From Xenophilus azovorans DSM 13620 (lineage in GTDB: Bacteria > Pseudomonadota > Gammaproteobacteria > Burkholderiales > Burkholderiaceae_C), in contig NZ_JQKD01000011.1 in assembly GCF_000745855.1 (NCBI RefSeq), positions 1 through 64,000 of the forward strand: a DNA stretch of 64,000 bases, in the 5' to 3' direction. The position numbers and the translations under genes are program-made. Positions 24,882 through 33,417 of the stretch are shown one piece after another (position 1 is the stretch's first letter; every line of letters starts with the position of its first letter). The notes beneath the pieces were generated by a model. That model saw only the letters and a list, made by a program, of their open reading frames with translations, did no database searches and was not told where the DNA came from.

Positions 24882-27070
24882 GGCACGGCCTCGTTGTCCG
24901 CGCCATCGTCGGCGCCGGTGGCCACCGCGCCGGGCTCGGCCGCAGCGGCATCGTCAAGCAGGTCGTCGGGCAAGGCCGGATCCTGCAAGGCCGACGAGCT
25001 GGTGAACTCCCACCACTGCGTGGCCTCGCTGTAGCTCTGGCGCATGTACCCGGCCAGTTGCTGCAGGTCCGCCGGCATCACTTCATCCGCGTCCGGCGCC
25101 GGCAGCGGCATGCGTACCTTCCAAAGCTGGCCGCCCTGCAGCAGCGCGAAGCACTGGCCCTTGGGCAGGCCGACGACGTGTGACGGCTCGATCATCGGCA
25201 CGCTGGACATGCTGATGCGGTCCTGGGTGTTCGACGTGAAATCCGTCGCGCCGCGGATGTCTGAGCTGTCCGTCGCGCCCGAGACGATGGTAGTCGTATA
25301 GACCTCGACCTTCGGCAACTGCCTCGTCAGCAGTTCCGCGGTGGCCGTCTCGCGCACGCGCAACATGAACAGGTTGTTGAAATTCCCGATCACTTGGCCG
25401 GCCTTCGCGCGATTGCCGATGCGGGCCTCGATGTCCGAGAGCGTTTGCGTGTAGGCGGTGACTTGCAGGCCCGCGCCACCGCCCTTGTTGATGAGCGGAA
25501 TGAACTCGTCACCCATCAATTCATTGAACTCGTCCGCATGCACGTTGATCGGCACGCGCGCACCAGCCGATGCACCCGGCAGTCCATCGTCGATCCCGTG
25601 CTTGTAGATGTGGCCTGCGACCGAAACCAGGTCGGAGAACATCGAATTGCCGACCGCCGCGGCGACCTCGGCATCGGACAGCGCATCCAGGCCCACATAG
25701 ACGACGGCTCGCTTCCTGATCACCTGCATCCAGTCGAAGATCGGCCGTGGGTCGGCCAGGTCGGAGTAGTTCGGCGCCAGGAGCTGGGCGATCTTGCCGC
25801 TGGTGAGCTTTTCCAGCAGCGGCAGAAGCGATGCAACGATCTTGTCGAAGTAGGTCTTGTCGTAGCGGACCGCCGAGCGCAGCCCGTCGAGCACCGGGTC
25901 GTAGTTGCGCGCCTGGGAGAGGTACTGCTCCAGCGCCACCACGCGCTTCTCGCGCCCGATCATGTTCCTTGGGATGTTCTTCTCGTTGAGCTTGGCCTCG
26001 ATCTGGACGATCACCTCCCAGGCCTTGGGCTCCGTCTTGGCGAAGTAGTGCTGGGCGTACTCGATGAACAGCGCGTCGATGTTGATGACGTGGCGCTGGA
26101 TCAGCATGTAGTCCGGGCGCTGCCCCAGTTCCACCAGGGCGCGGGCGATGATGTTCACGAAGCGCCATGCGAACTCGCGGAACGCCGCGCTGTTGCCTTC
26201 GCCGGAGAGCTGCCCCGCCACCCGGGTCGCCACTTCGCTGATGCGGCCGAAGCGGCCCACCGCGTTGTAGCGTGCCGAAATGTCCGGCCAGCCCAAGTGG
26301 AAGACGTAGAACTCGCCTTCGCGGCCAGCGCGCTGGGCTTCGACGTACATCCGCTTCAAGAGATCGGCATCCCCCTTGGGATCGATGACGATGACGACCT
26401 CATGCTCGCCGGCAGCATTCCTGCGGCGGATGTCCTGCGTGACGAACAACTCGGCCAGGCGCGTTTTGCCCACCCGCGTGGTGCCCAGCACCAGCGAGTG
26501 GCCGACGCGCTCGCCCAGCGGCAGGCTGACATCCACCTCGTCGGGTTCGATGCCGTGCAGGCGCGGCAGGCCACCGACAGGCGGCAACGGGCGCACGGGG
26601 TTGAAAGGCACGTCCCAGCCCGTGAGCGCGGGCAGCCGGGACAGCGGGAATGGCGCGAACTCCAGCCGCTCCTCCAGGCGCCTGGCCAGCCGGTAGGCCG
26701 GCGTCGGCTCGACGTACCGCCGGAACTCCGGCCGGTACGTCTGCATCAGCCTATGGGTGTGCTTCTGCTCCCAGAGGAACCCGCGCCCCACGAACAGCCG
26801 CTGCTGGCTGACCGGCACGTCCTTGCTCGTCATCACGTAGCGCGGCAAGCGGCGGATGTTGCGCCGGTAGCGCAGGATGACACGGGCATCGCGGTAGCGG
26901 ATCGCGCCGTAGGCGCCGAATGCCAAGGCGCTGCCGACGCCCATCGAAGGGCTCAGCGCGAGCGACCATGGGGCCACCAGGCACAGAAACGCGGCGCCTG
27001 CACACGCCGCGACGGTGTATAGCTCCACCGCTGGGCGTAGCAGAACCTCGACCGGCTGTTTGCCTGACAT
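24878..27070 (-). CDS. traD: TraD type IV coupling ATPase (TIGR03743, VirD4-like)
   Basis: A 730-residue coupling protein that brings the relaxase-DNA complex to the transfer channel. Two N-terminal membrane segments (about residues 18-60) anchor it. Walker A is LGTTRVGKTRLAELF near residues 195-209. Further hallmarks are VIVIDPKGDADLLKR (about 228-242) and the FNELMGDEF region. Length and motif order are those of SXT-type TraD. It is intact. Confidence 0.95.
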   Translation of the reverse strand: MSGKQPVEVLLRPAVELYTVAACAGAAFLCLVAPWSLALSPSMGVGSALAFGAYGAIRYRDARVILRYRRNIRRLPRYVMTSKDVPVSQQRLFVGRGFLWEQKHTHRLMQTYRPEFRRYVEPTPAYRLARRLEERLEFAPFPLSRLPALTGWDVPFNPVRPLPPVGGLPRLHGIEPDEVDVSLPLGERVGHSLVLGTTRVGKTRLAELFVTQDIRRRNAAGEHEVVIVIDPKGDADLLKRMYVEAQRAGREGEFYVFHLGWPDISARYNAVGRFGRISEVATRVAGQLSGEGNSAAFREFAWRFVNIIARALVELGQRPDYMLIQRHVINIDALFIEYAQHYFAKTEPKAWEVIVQIEAKLNEKNIPRNMIGREKRVVALEQYLSQARNYDPVLDGLRSAVRYDKTYFDKIVASLLPLLEKLTSGKIAQLLAPNYSDLADPRPIFDWMQVIRKRAVVYVGLDALSDAEVAAAVGNSMFSDLVSVAGHIYKHGIDDGLPGASAGARVPINVHADEFNELMGDEFIPLINKGGGAGLQVTAYTQTLSDIEARIGNRAKAGQVIGNFNNLFMLRVRETATAELLTRQLPKVEVYTTTIVSGATDSSDIRGATDFTSNTQDRISMSSVPMIEPSHVVGLPKGQCFALLQGGQLWKVRMPLPAPDADEVMPADLQQLAGYMRQSYSEATQWWEFTSSSALQDPALPDDLLDDAAAAEPGAVATGADDGADNEAVP

Positions 27071-27074
27071 GGCG

Positions 27075-27623
27075 TCATTGCTCGATGCCGGTGGCCGTGA
27101 TCAGCGCCGGGTAGTGTCGCAGGCCCAGGCGATCGGCCAGGTCGTCGCCGGCCACGGGCGCGAGCGGTACGCCCGGCACCAGGGCGCGCAGCCGCGCCAG
27201 GCCCTGCGCGGTCTCGACGTTGACCACCAGGCCGACCGCGCCGCGCTCGCGCAACGCGTCCGCGTGGCGGCGCAGCCAGGCCTGGGACGCCTCGTCGTCG
27301 CCGATGACCACGAACGGCCGCAGGCCGGGTGCTTCGATCACGCGCCGCGCGACGGTGCCGGGTGTGAGCTTGGCGCTGCGCACCGGCAGCATCGCGGCTT
27401 CGTCCACTGGCGTGGCGGGAACCTGGGGCGTCGGGATGGGTGGCCGGGCCGAGGCATTGGCGCGCGGCTGGAGGTTGAGGGCCTCGTAGTATGGCAGCGC
27501 CGACGTGCCGCCGCAGTCTTCGACCACGATCAGCGGCTCGCCGGCACGCGAGACTAGCGGCAGGCCTGCCAGCAGCATGAGCAGGCCCGTGAGCGCGAGA
27601 TGGACCGGATGTGGTTCCGTCAT
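27075..27623 (-). CDS. ICE protein TIGR03765 (PFL_4695 family)
   Basis: A 182-residue exported protein with a signal peptide (hydrophobic residues 9-25, LVSRAGE). The C-terminal half resembles the TIGR03765 pattern, with RFVVIGDDEASQAWLRRHA-like and GLRHYPALITATGIEQ segments. GGAGG lies upstream of the ATG at 27623. It sits 4 bp before traD and overlaps the transglycosylase gene by four bases. Role unknown. Confidence 0.86.
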   Translation of the reverse strand: MTEPHPVHLALTGLLMLLAGLPLVSRAGEPLIVVEDCGGTSALPYYEALNLQPRANASARPPIPTPQVPATPVDEAAMLPVRSAKLTPGTVARRVIEAPGLRPFVVIGDDEASQAWLRRHADALRERGAVGLVVNVETAQGLARLRALVPGVPLAPVAGDDLADRLGLRHYPALITATGIEQ

Positions 27624-28210
27624 GGGGAGGTCTCCTGGCGCGCGGCGAAGACCGCGGCGGTTGGGCGCGTGCCCTGCACGCGGGCAAGGTGGCGGGACAC
27701 ACTGCGCCGATAGCGGGCGGCGGGCTCGCCGCCTGCGGGGCGGTGGTAGCGGCCGATCGCCAGCAGCCAGTCCTCGCTGGGGGTGTGCTGCTCCTTCAGG
27801 ATCTCGGCGGCAACGGCCAGGTTGCGGTACGGGTCCAGCAGGTCGCACGCGCCGGTGAAGCGGTGCTTGTGGTAGCCAAGGTTGATCTGGCCCAGGCCCG
27901 CGTCGATGCGCGTGTGCGGCGTGGCGCGCATCGCCTGCTGCAGGCCAGCGCAGGCGTCCGCGCGCGTGGCGAAGCGGCGCGATTGGCCGGCGACGTTGAG
28001 GGACCACGGCCATGGCACCAGGCGCCCGTTGCGCCGGATGCCGCTCTCCTGCAAGGCCACGGCGTAGAGCACGGTCGAGGAGATGCCTGCGCGCTGGGCA
28101 GCGAGTTGGTAAGCCGGTGGCGGAACCTCCTGGGCCAGGGCGGCACCGGCATACAGGCCGGCAGCGAGCATCAGTGCGCGCAGGGACACGGCTACGGCTG
28201 GCGCTGCCAT
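27620..28210 (-). CDS. Lytic transglycosylase of the transfer operon
   Basis: A 196-residue peptidoglycan lytic transglycosylase that would open the wall for the transfer channel. A signal peptide ends near ALAQE (residue 27). The SLT domain shows the catalytic Glu in AVALQESGIR (about residue 55) and the GLGQINLGYH motif. It overlaps genes on both sides. Confidence 0.9.
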   Translation of the reverse strand: MAAPAVAVSLRALMLAAGLYAGAALAQEVPPPAYQLAAQRAGISSTVLYAVALQESGIRRNGRLVPWPWSLNVAGQSRRFATRADACAGLQQAMRATPHTRIDAGLGQINLGYHKHRFTGACDLLDPYRNLAVAAEILKEQHTPSEDWLLAIGRYHRPAGGEPAARYRRSVSRHLARVQGTRPTAAVFAARQETSP

Positions 28211-28917
28211 TGGCCGTTCACTTCGCGCACGGCGGCGGGCAGATCGCCGGGCAGGCCCAGCGACAGCCAGCGGCCGCCGTCGTGGTTGAGCGTGATGCTG
28301 CCGGCGCGCACGCGCGCCGGATCGACGTTCGCGCGCTTGGCCCAGTCGCGGATGCGCGCATCGTCCTGGCGGCTGCCGACCATGTAGAGGTCGAACTCGG
28401 CGCCCGAGGATTGCAGGCGCTGCACGAGTTGCCCGCAGGCCGCGCAGCCGTCCTTGACGAACACCGCCGTGCGGCTACTGCCGCGCACGCCTGCGGCGGT
28501 CGGCAGATCATCGGGGAGGTTCACTCGCTGCATGCCGGGGTTCAGGCGCTGCCACGCTTCGTCGTAGGCGCGCTGGTAGGCAAGCAACTTCTCGACGCGC
28601 CTTGCCTCGGCTTTCACCTGCATTTCGGCGTAGCGGCGCCGCTCTTCATCGGAGCGAGCCTCGACGCCCAGCGCGGAAAGCGGGTCCAGGTTGGGCGAGT
28701 AGATGCCCAGCGGCCCCTCCATCAGTTCGCGGTAGCGCGCCCACTCCTGCGGTTGCAGTCCCCAGTCGCTCGCCACGCGGTCGTCCAGGATGCGGCCGAT
28801 CACGGGACGCTCCTGGCTCTGGGCATTGCGGGACTGGGCCGTGGCGGGCTGCTGCGCCCAGACGGGCAACTGCGCTGCGGCCAGCAGGAACAGGGTGAGC
28901 AAGATCGAGGGCTTCAT
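28192..28917 (-). CDS. ICE protein TIGR03759 (PFL_4693 family, thioredoxin-like)
   Basis: A 241-residue exported protein with a signal peptide (ending VWAQQ, about residue 22). The C-terminal half has a thioredoxin-like motif KDGCAACGQLVQRL (Cys pair CAAC) with a later GSITLNHDGG strand. It probably handles disulphides or acts as a structural thioredoxin fold in the periplasm. The start at 28917 was chosen as the first ATG with a signal peptide. Confidence 0.88.
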   Translation of the reverse strand: MKPSILLTLFLLAAAQLPVWAQQPATAQSRNAQSQERPVIGRILDDRVASDWGLQPQEWARYRELMEGPLGIYSPNLDPLSALGVEARSDEERRRYAEMQVKAEARRVEKLLAYQRAYDEAWQRLNPGMQRVNLPDDLPTAAGVRGSSRTAVFVKDGCAACGQLVQRLQSSGAEFDLYMVGSRQDDARIRDWAKRANVDPARVRAGSITLNHDGGRWLSLGLPGDLPAAVREVNGQWQRQP

Positions 28918-28933
28918 GGCGGGACGGTCTCCG

Positions 28934-29569
28934 TCAGGGAATCGCCAAACGGCGGGTCTGCTCGCCGGCCTGGAAGACGGCGGTGTTGCCCTCGATCGCC
29001 TGCAAGCGCCACGGGCCGACCGCATCGCCGGGCAGCAGCACGTGAACCTGGTCGGCAGTGAACTCGCCCGTCGCTGGTGCAACGGAAAGGCTGCGCTGGC
29101 CGGCTCGCAGTTCGGCACCCACGATGCGGAGCGGCAACGGGAAAGGCTCAGGTTTGGCGGCGGCCTTGCTTGGTGAGCGCGGCTGCGCAGGCACAGCGGC
29201 ACGAACCGTCGCTTGGCGAGCCTTGGCCTGCTCGACCTCGGCGCGCAGGGCCTGAAGGTCGTCGTTGGAGGCATGGCCGCCCAGCGCCTGTTCAACCTGC
29301 GCGATGCGGGCTTCCAGCGCCTGCCGGATGTGCTGCAATTCCGCCGCGGTTGCGGTAGCCGGCCGCTGCTGTACGGTCTCGGTCAGCCCGACCACCTGTG
29401 CTTCGAGCTGCTGCAGGCCGGAATCCACCCGTTCCTGGTCGGCCAGGCCATTCATCGCCTGGTGGTTCAGGGCAACGAAGACGCTCAGGCCGATCAGCCA
29501 AAGCCAGAGCAGGCTCTGCACGATCACGGCGGCGGTCGAGCGCTGGGAAGGCCGTGGTGCGTTGTTCAT
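28934..29569 (-). CDS. ICE coiled-coil membrane protein
   Basis: A 211-residue bitopic protein: one membrane segment (about residues 14-34), then a coiled coil (about 45-120 with repeated Leu/Gln/Ala) and a small beta-rich C-terminal domain (about 140-211). It sits between TIGR03759 and PilL-like genes and overlaps the latter by four bases. The topology is PilO/PilP-like, but I do not recognise the family with certainty. Confidence 0.72.
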   Translation of the reverse strand: MNNAPRPSQRSTAAVIVQSLLWLWLIGLSVFVALNHQAMNGLADQERVDSGLQQLEAQVVGLTETVQQRPATATAAELQHIRQALEARIAQVEQALGGHASNDDLQALRAEVEQAKARQATVRAAVPAQPRSPSKAAAKPEPFPLPLRIVGAELRAGQRSLSVAPATGEFTADQVHVLLPGDAVGPWRLQAIEGNTAVFQAGEQTRRLAIP

Positions 29570-30132
29570 GGCTGACCTCCCGCGAGCGGGAACGTCTGCA
29601 CCGCCTCGGTGGCGAGTGGTTCGGGAACCGGATCGGCATCTGCATCGCGGCCGTGCCGCTCGAAGCAGACCTGTCGCGTCCGGTCATCGGCGTGCAGGTC
29701 CCAGGCCGGGCCGGCAAGGGTGAGTAGCGCATCGCGCAAGGTCATAGGGCCGAGGTGCAGATGTGCCGCAGGCAACGGCAGCGCGTACAGCTCGATCACG
29801 GCATGCGCGGTCTCGCAAAGGCCATAGCCGCTGCGCTTGAGCACATGCCGCAGCCCGTCGCCAACCGTGGCGCGGGCATCCTCGGGCATGGACACGTCGA
29901 TGGTCTGCAACAGCAGGTCGCGCTGCGCCGCCGTGGGTGCCAACTCGACCAGGGTGTAGCGGCCGTAGCGCACGACCGGGATGTACTCGGGCGCCTCGGG
30001 TTCGGGCGCGGCCGAGACTTCCTCGATGGCATCGGGTGCGAGCGGCGCCGTGGTGGTCGCGCAGCCGCTGGCCAAGGCTGCGGCCAGGAGGCCGGCGCCG
30101 ACCAGGTGCCGGGATACATGGATTGCGGGCAT
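29566..30132 (-). CDS. pilL: PilL-N-like lipoprotein (TIGR03748)
   Basis: A 188-residue lipoprotein with lipobox LASGC at about residue 24. The conserved part (about 60-165) includes RYTLVELAPTAAQRDLLLQ and RHVLKRSGYGLC, typical of the PilL N-terminal domain of conjugative type IV pili. It is the first gene of the transfer operon. The divergent ars operon starts 168 bp away, so that gap must hold promoters for both directions. Confidence 0.87.
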   Translation of the reverse strand: MPAIHVSRHLVGAGLLAAALASGCATTTAPLAPDAIEEVSAAPEPEAPEYIPVVRYGRYTLVELAPTAAQRDLLLQTIDVSMPEDARATVGDGLRHVLKRSGYGLCETAHAVIELYALPLPAAHLHLGPMTLRDALLTLAGPAWDLHADDRTRQVCFERHGRDADADPVPEPLATEAVQTFPLAGGQP

Positions 30133-30263
30133 GGCATCGGCTCTTCTGTTGCGATGCCGATACCTTGGCCGCGCGCGGCGGCGCGGTCAGTCAGGAATGC
30201 GAACTCGGAGCTACCCGCTTTTGCAGTCCAACACATAGCGCAACCCGCAAACCCAACCGTGGT

Positions 30264-30300
30264 TTGCACATTGATTCAATACTTGTTGTATTATCGAATC
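30264..30300 (+). promoter_or_regulatory. arsR promoter and operator
   Basis: An AT-rich stretch carries an imperfect dyad: GATTCAATAC (30273-30282) against GTATTATCGAATC (30288-30300, with three extra bases). A possible -35 TTGCAC (30264-30269) and -10 TATTAT (30289-30294) flank it. Dyads of this kind over the -10 are normal ArsR operators. The exact boxes are uncertain. Confidence 0.55.
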
Positions 30301-30621
30301 ATGCAAGAAGATCAAGCCATTTCCGCCTTAAACGCCCTGGCTCACACCCAGCGCCTGCGCGTGTTCCGCGCCTTGGTCGTTGCTGGGCCGGGCGGACTGA
30401 CCCCGAGCACGCTAGCCGACCAGCTCGACGTGGCCCGCAACACCTTGTCGTTCCACTTGAAGGAGCTGGCCCATGCTGGCCTCGTCAGCATCGAGCAGCA
30501 GGGTCGCAACCTGATTTATCGCGCCGAGTACGGCCGCATGGACGGTCTGATCGGTTACCTGACCGAGCATTGCTGCCAAGGTGGCGTATGCGAGGTTTCT
30601 CCATCCAAGACCTGCTGCTGA
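30301..30621 (+). CDS. arsR: ArsR arsenite-responsive repressor
   Basis: A 106-residue winged-helix repressor of the ArsR/SmtB family. HTH residues around 35-60 read LTPSTLADQLDVARNTLSFH. The As(III) site is probably the C-terminal Cys cluster (HCCQGGVC and KTCC), as in ArsR types with C-terminal thiols. The ATG follows the dyad operator almost directly and no good ribosome binding site is visible, so the mRNA may be nearly leaderless. It is 2 bp upstream of arsC. Confidence 0.9.
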   Translation: MQEDQAISALNALAHTQRLRVFRALVVAGPGGLTPSTLADQLDVARNTLSFHLKELAHAGLVSIEQQGRNLIYRAEYGRMDGLIGYLTEHCCQGGVCEVSPSKTCC

Positions 30622-30623
30622 CC

Positions 30624-31118
30624 ATGACCGATACCACTTACAACGCCTTGTTCATCTGTACGGGCAATTCGGCCCGCTCCATCCTCGCCGAAGGCATCCT
30701 CAACGACATAGGTCAGGGGCGGTTTCACGCCTGGTCGGCAGGCAGCCATCCGAAAGGCGAGGTTCACCCGCTGGCGCTCGCTACGCTAGAGCGGCTGCAC
30801 CTGCCGACAACGGGCTACCGCAGCAAGAGCTGGGACGAATTCTTGAAGCCCGATGCGCCGGTGTTCGATTTCATCTTCACTGTCTGCGACAACGCCGCCG
30901 GCGAGGCCTGTCCGCTGTGGCCGGGCAAGCCGGTTTCGGCGCATTGGGGCGTGCCTGACCCGGCCGCGGTGGAAGGCACCCAGGAACGACAAAGCAAAGC
31001 ATTCTTCGACACCGCCATGACGCTGCGCCGACGCATCGAGTTGTTCCTGTCGCTGCCGATCAAAAGTCTCGATGCCATGTCGTTGCAGCGCGAATTGCGC
31101 GACATCGGCCGTCAGTGA
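30624..31118 (+). CDS. arsC: ArsC arsenate reductase, thioredoxin-coupled LMW-phosphatase type
   Basis: A 164-residue arsenate reductase. The phosphatase loop CTGNSARS (Cys12 to Arg18) and a second cysteine pair in CDNAAGEAC fit the thioredoxin-coupled class. It converts arsenate to arsenite for Acr3. The ATG is 2 bp after the arsR stop, and the acr3 start follows 10 bp later. Confidence 0.92.
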   Translation: MTDTTYNALFICTGNSARSILAEGILNDIGQGRFHAWSAGSHPKGEVHPLALATLERLHLPTTGYRSKSWDEFLKPDAPVFDFIFTVCDNAAGEACPLWPGKPVSAHWGVPDPAAVEGTQERQSKAFFDTAMTLRRRIELFLSLPIKSLDAMSLQRELRDIGRQ

Positions 31119-31128
31119 GGCCCGCGCG

Positions 31129-32205
31129 ATGAGTGCAACCAATACCGCCGGCACCGCGCCCGCAAACTCCGCGATGAGCGGTTTTGAGCGTTACCTGACG
31201 CTATGGGTGGCGGTGTGCATCGTCGCCGGCATCGCGCTCGGCCAGTTCGCGCCCGCCGCATTCCAGGCCATCGGCCGCATGGAGATTGCCCAGGTCAACC
31301 TGCCGGTCGGCCTGCTGATCTGGGTAATGATCATCCCCATGCTGCTGAAGGTGGACTTCGCCGCGCTCGGCCAGGTGCGCCAGCATTGGCGGGGCATGGG
31401 GGTCACGCTGTTCATCAATTGGGCCGTCAAGCCGTTCTCAATGGCGCTGCTGGCGTGGATCTTCATCCGCCACGTCTTTGCCGACTGGCTGCCCGCCGAT
31501 CAGCTCGACAGCTATATCGCCGGCCTGATCCTGTTGGCTGCTGCACCGTGTACCGCAATGGTTTTCGTTTGGAGTCGGCTGACTGGCGGTGATCCGGTAT
31601 TTACGCTGTCGCAAGTGGCCTTGAACGACACCATCATGGTGTTCGCCTTCGCACCCATCGTCGGCCTGCTGCTGGGCCTGTCGTCGATCACGGTGCCGTG
31701 GGACACCTTGCTGGTGTCGGTGGGTTTGTACATCGTCATTCCGGTCATCCTGGCCCAGCTCTGGCGCCGGGCGCTGCTGAGCAAGGGGCAGGCCGTGTTC
31801 GATCGAACACTGGAACGCATCGGCCCGTTGTCCATCGCCGCGCTGTTGCTGACGCTGGTGCTGCTGTTCGCCTTCCAGGGCGAGGCCATCATCCGGCAGC
31901 CGCTGGTGATCGCCATGCTGGCGGTGCCGATCCTGATCCAGGTGTTCTTCAATTCCGGTCTGGCGTACTGGCTCAACCGCCAGGCGGGCGAAAAGCACTG
32001 CGTCGCGGGGCCATCCGCGTTGATTGGTGCCAGCAACTTCTTCGAGCTGGCCGTGGCCGCCGCCATCAGCCTGTTCGGCTTCCATTCCGGCGCAGCACTC
32101 GCAACAGTGGTCGGCGTGCTCATCGAGGTGCCGGTCATGCTGCTGGTGGTGCGCGTGGTCAATCGCTCACGCGGCTGGTACGAACGCCGCGCGACCACTT
32201 CGTAA
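31129..32205 (+). CDS. acr3: Acr3-type arsenite efflux permease
   Basis: A 358-residue inner-membrane permease with about ten hydrophobic segments. The family signature AAPCTAMVFVWS carries the Cys needed for As(III) transport. It exports arsenite by the membrane potential. The ATG at 31129 lies 10 bp after arsC. The gene looks intact. Confidence 0.93.
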   Translation: MSATNTAGTAPANSAMSGFERYLTLWVAVCIVAGIALGQFAPAAFQAIGRMEIAQVNLPVGLLIWVMIIPMLLKVDFAALGQVRQHWRGMGVTLFINWAVKPFSMALLAWIFIRHVFADWLPADQLDSYIAGLILLAAAPCTAMVFVWSRLTGGDPVFTLSQVALNDTIMVFAFAPIVGLLLGLSSITVPWDTLLVSVGLYIVIPVILAQLWRRALLSKGQAVFDRTLERIGPLSIAALLLTLVLLFAFQGEAIIRQPLVIAMLAVPILIQVFFNSGLAYWLNRQAGEKHCVAGPSALIGASNFFELAVAAAISLFGFHSGAALATVVGVLIEVPVMLLVVRVVNRSRGWYERRATTS

Positions 32206-32221
32206 TCTCCAAGAGGCATCC

Positions 32222-32644
32222 ATGAGCACCATCACGATCTACCACAACCCAGCCTGCGGCACCTCGCGCAACGTGCTGGGCCTGATCCGCAACAGCGGCG
32301 AGGAACCGACCATCATCGAGTACCTGAAAACGCCGCCCGACCGCGACACGCTCCAGGCGCTGATCGCGGCGATGGGCGTTCCGGTGCGAGACGTGCTGCG
32401 CGAGAAAGGCACGCCCTATGCCGAACTCGACCTGGGCAACCCGAAGTGGAGCGACGACGACCTGATCGGCTTCATGCTCCAGCATCCCATCCTCATCAAC
32501 CGGCCTATCGTGGTCACGCCGCTAGGCACGCGCCTGTGCCGGCCTTCGGAAGCCGTGCTCGACCTGCTGCCGCAGCCGCAGCGCGGCGCGTTCAGCAAGG
32601 AAGACGGCGAACCGGTGGTCGATCAGGATGGCCGCCGTGTCTGA
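32222..32644 (+). CDS. arsC: ArsC arsenate reductase, glutaredoxin-coupled type
   Basis: A 140-residue reductase of the Spx/ArsC fold with catalytic Cys12 in [10 protein letters not shown] and the later conserved Arg residues in [16 protein letters not shown]. It uses glutathione and glutaredoxin, unlike the first arsC in this operon, so the host can reduce arsenate through either thiol system. The stop overlaps arsH by 17 bases. Confidence 0.92.
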   Translation: MSTITIYHNPACGTSRNVLGLIRNSGEEPTIIEYLKTPPDRDTLQALIAAMGVPVRDVLREKGTPYAELDLGNPKWSDDDLIGFMLQHPILINRPIVVTPLGTRLCRPSEAVLDLLPQPQRGAFSKEDGEPVVDQDGRRV

Positions 32645-33359
32645 ATCCCGTCTCGACCTGCCGAACATCGACGCGGCGCTGTTCCAGCAATCGGACACCG
32701 AACACCTGTTCGCGCCGGCACGGGTCACGCACGCGCCGCGCTTCCTGCTGCTCTACGGCTCGCTGCGAGAACGCTCGTTCAGCCGCCTCGCCGCCGAAGA
32801 AGCGGCGCGCATCCTGCGGGCGCTGGGCGGCGAGACCCGATTGTTCAATCCGTCCGGCCTGCCGCTGGTGGACGATGCGCCAGCCGATCACCCCAAGGTG
32901 AAGGAACTGCACGAACTGGTGCAATGGGCCGAAGGCATGGTGTGGAGTTCGCCGGAGCGCCACGGCGCGATGACCGGCCTGATGAAGACGCAAATCGACT
33001 GGATTCCGCTGTCGGTCGGCGCGGTGCGCCCGACCCAGGGCAAGACGCTGGCAGTGATGCAGGTATCGGGCGGCTCGCAGTCCTTCAACGCCGTCAACCA
33101 GATGCGCGTGCTGGGCCGCTGGATGCGGATGCTGACCATCCCGAACCAGTCCTCGGTCGCCAAGGCGTACCAGGAGTTCGACGAGGCCGGGCGCATGAAG
33201 CCCTCGGACTATTACGACCGCATCGTGGACGTAATGGAAGAACTGATGAAGTTCACGCTGCTCACGCGCGACGCGGTCCCCTATCTGGTGGATCGGTACA
33301 GCGAGCGCAAGGAGAGCGCTGAATCACTGTCCAGGCGTGTACGGCAAGGTGCAATTTGA
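32628..33359 (+). CDS. arsH: ArsH NADPH-dependent FMN reductase (organoarsenical oxidase)
   Basis: A 243-residue flavoprotein. The FMN-binding start [14 protein letters not shown] (about residues 45-58) and the [12 protein letters not shown] segment are typical ArsH. It oxidises trivalent methylarsenicals. It is the last ars gene. The hairpin just after it serves the opposite strand. Confidence 0.92.
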   Translation: MAAVSESRLDLPNIDAALFQQSDTEHLFAPARVTHAPRFLLLYGSLRERSFSRLAAEEAARILRALGGETRLFNPSGLPLVDDAPADHPKVKELHELVQWAEGMVWSSPERHGAMTGLMKTQIDWIPLSVGAVRPTQGKTLAVMQVSGGSQSFNAVNQMRVLGRWMRMLTIPNQSSVAKAYQEFDEAGRMKPSDYYDRIVDVMEELMKFTLLTRDAVPYLVDRYSERKESAESLSRRVRQGAI

Positions 33360-33374
33360 CGCTGCGAGGCGCTG

Positions 33375-33405
33375 AAAAAAAGCCGACGACCTCTCGGTCG
33401 TCGGC
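33375..33405 (-). terminator. Rho-independent terminator after the SNF2-type helicase gene
   Basis: A 10-bp stem GCCGACGACC/GGTCGTCGGC (33382-33405) with a 4-base loop is followed on the minus strand by seven U (33375-33381). It ends the helicase transcript 13 bp after its stop codon. On the plus strand no U-run follows, so it is a weak stop for ars. Confidence 0.85.
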
Positions 33406-33417
33406 ATTGCGTGAAGT

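Noticed and set aside
30133..33417. Arsenic operon as a transposon
   Set aside because: No terminal inverted repeats, target duplication or transposase were seen at its borders.
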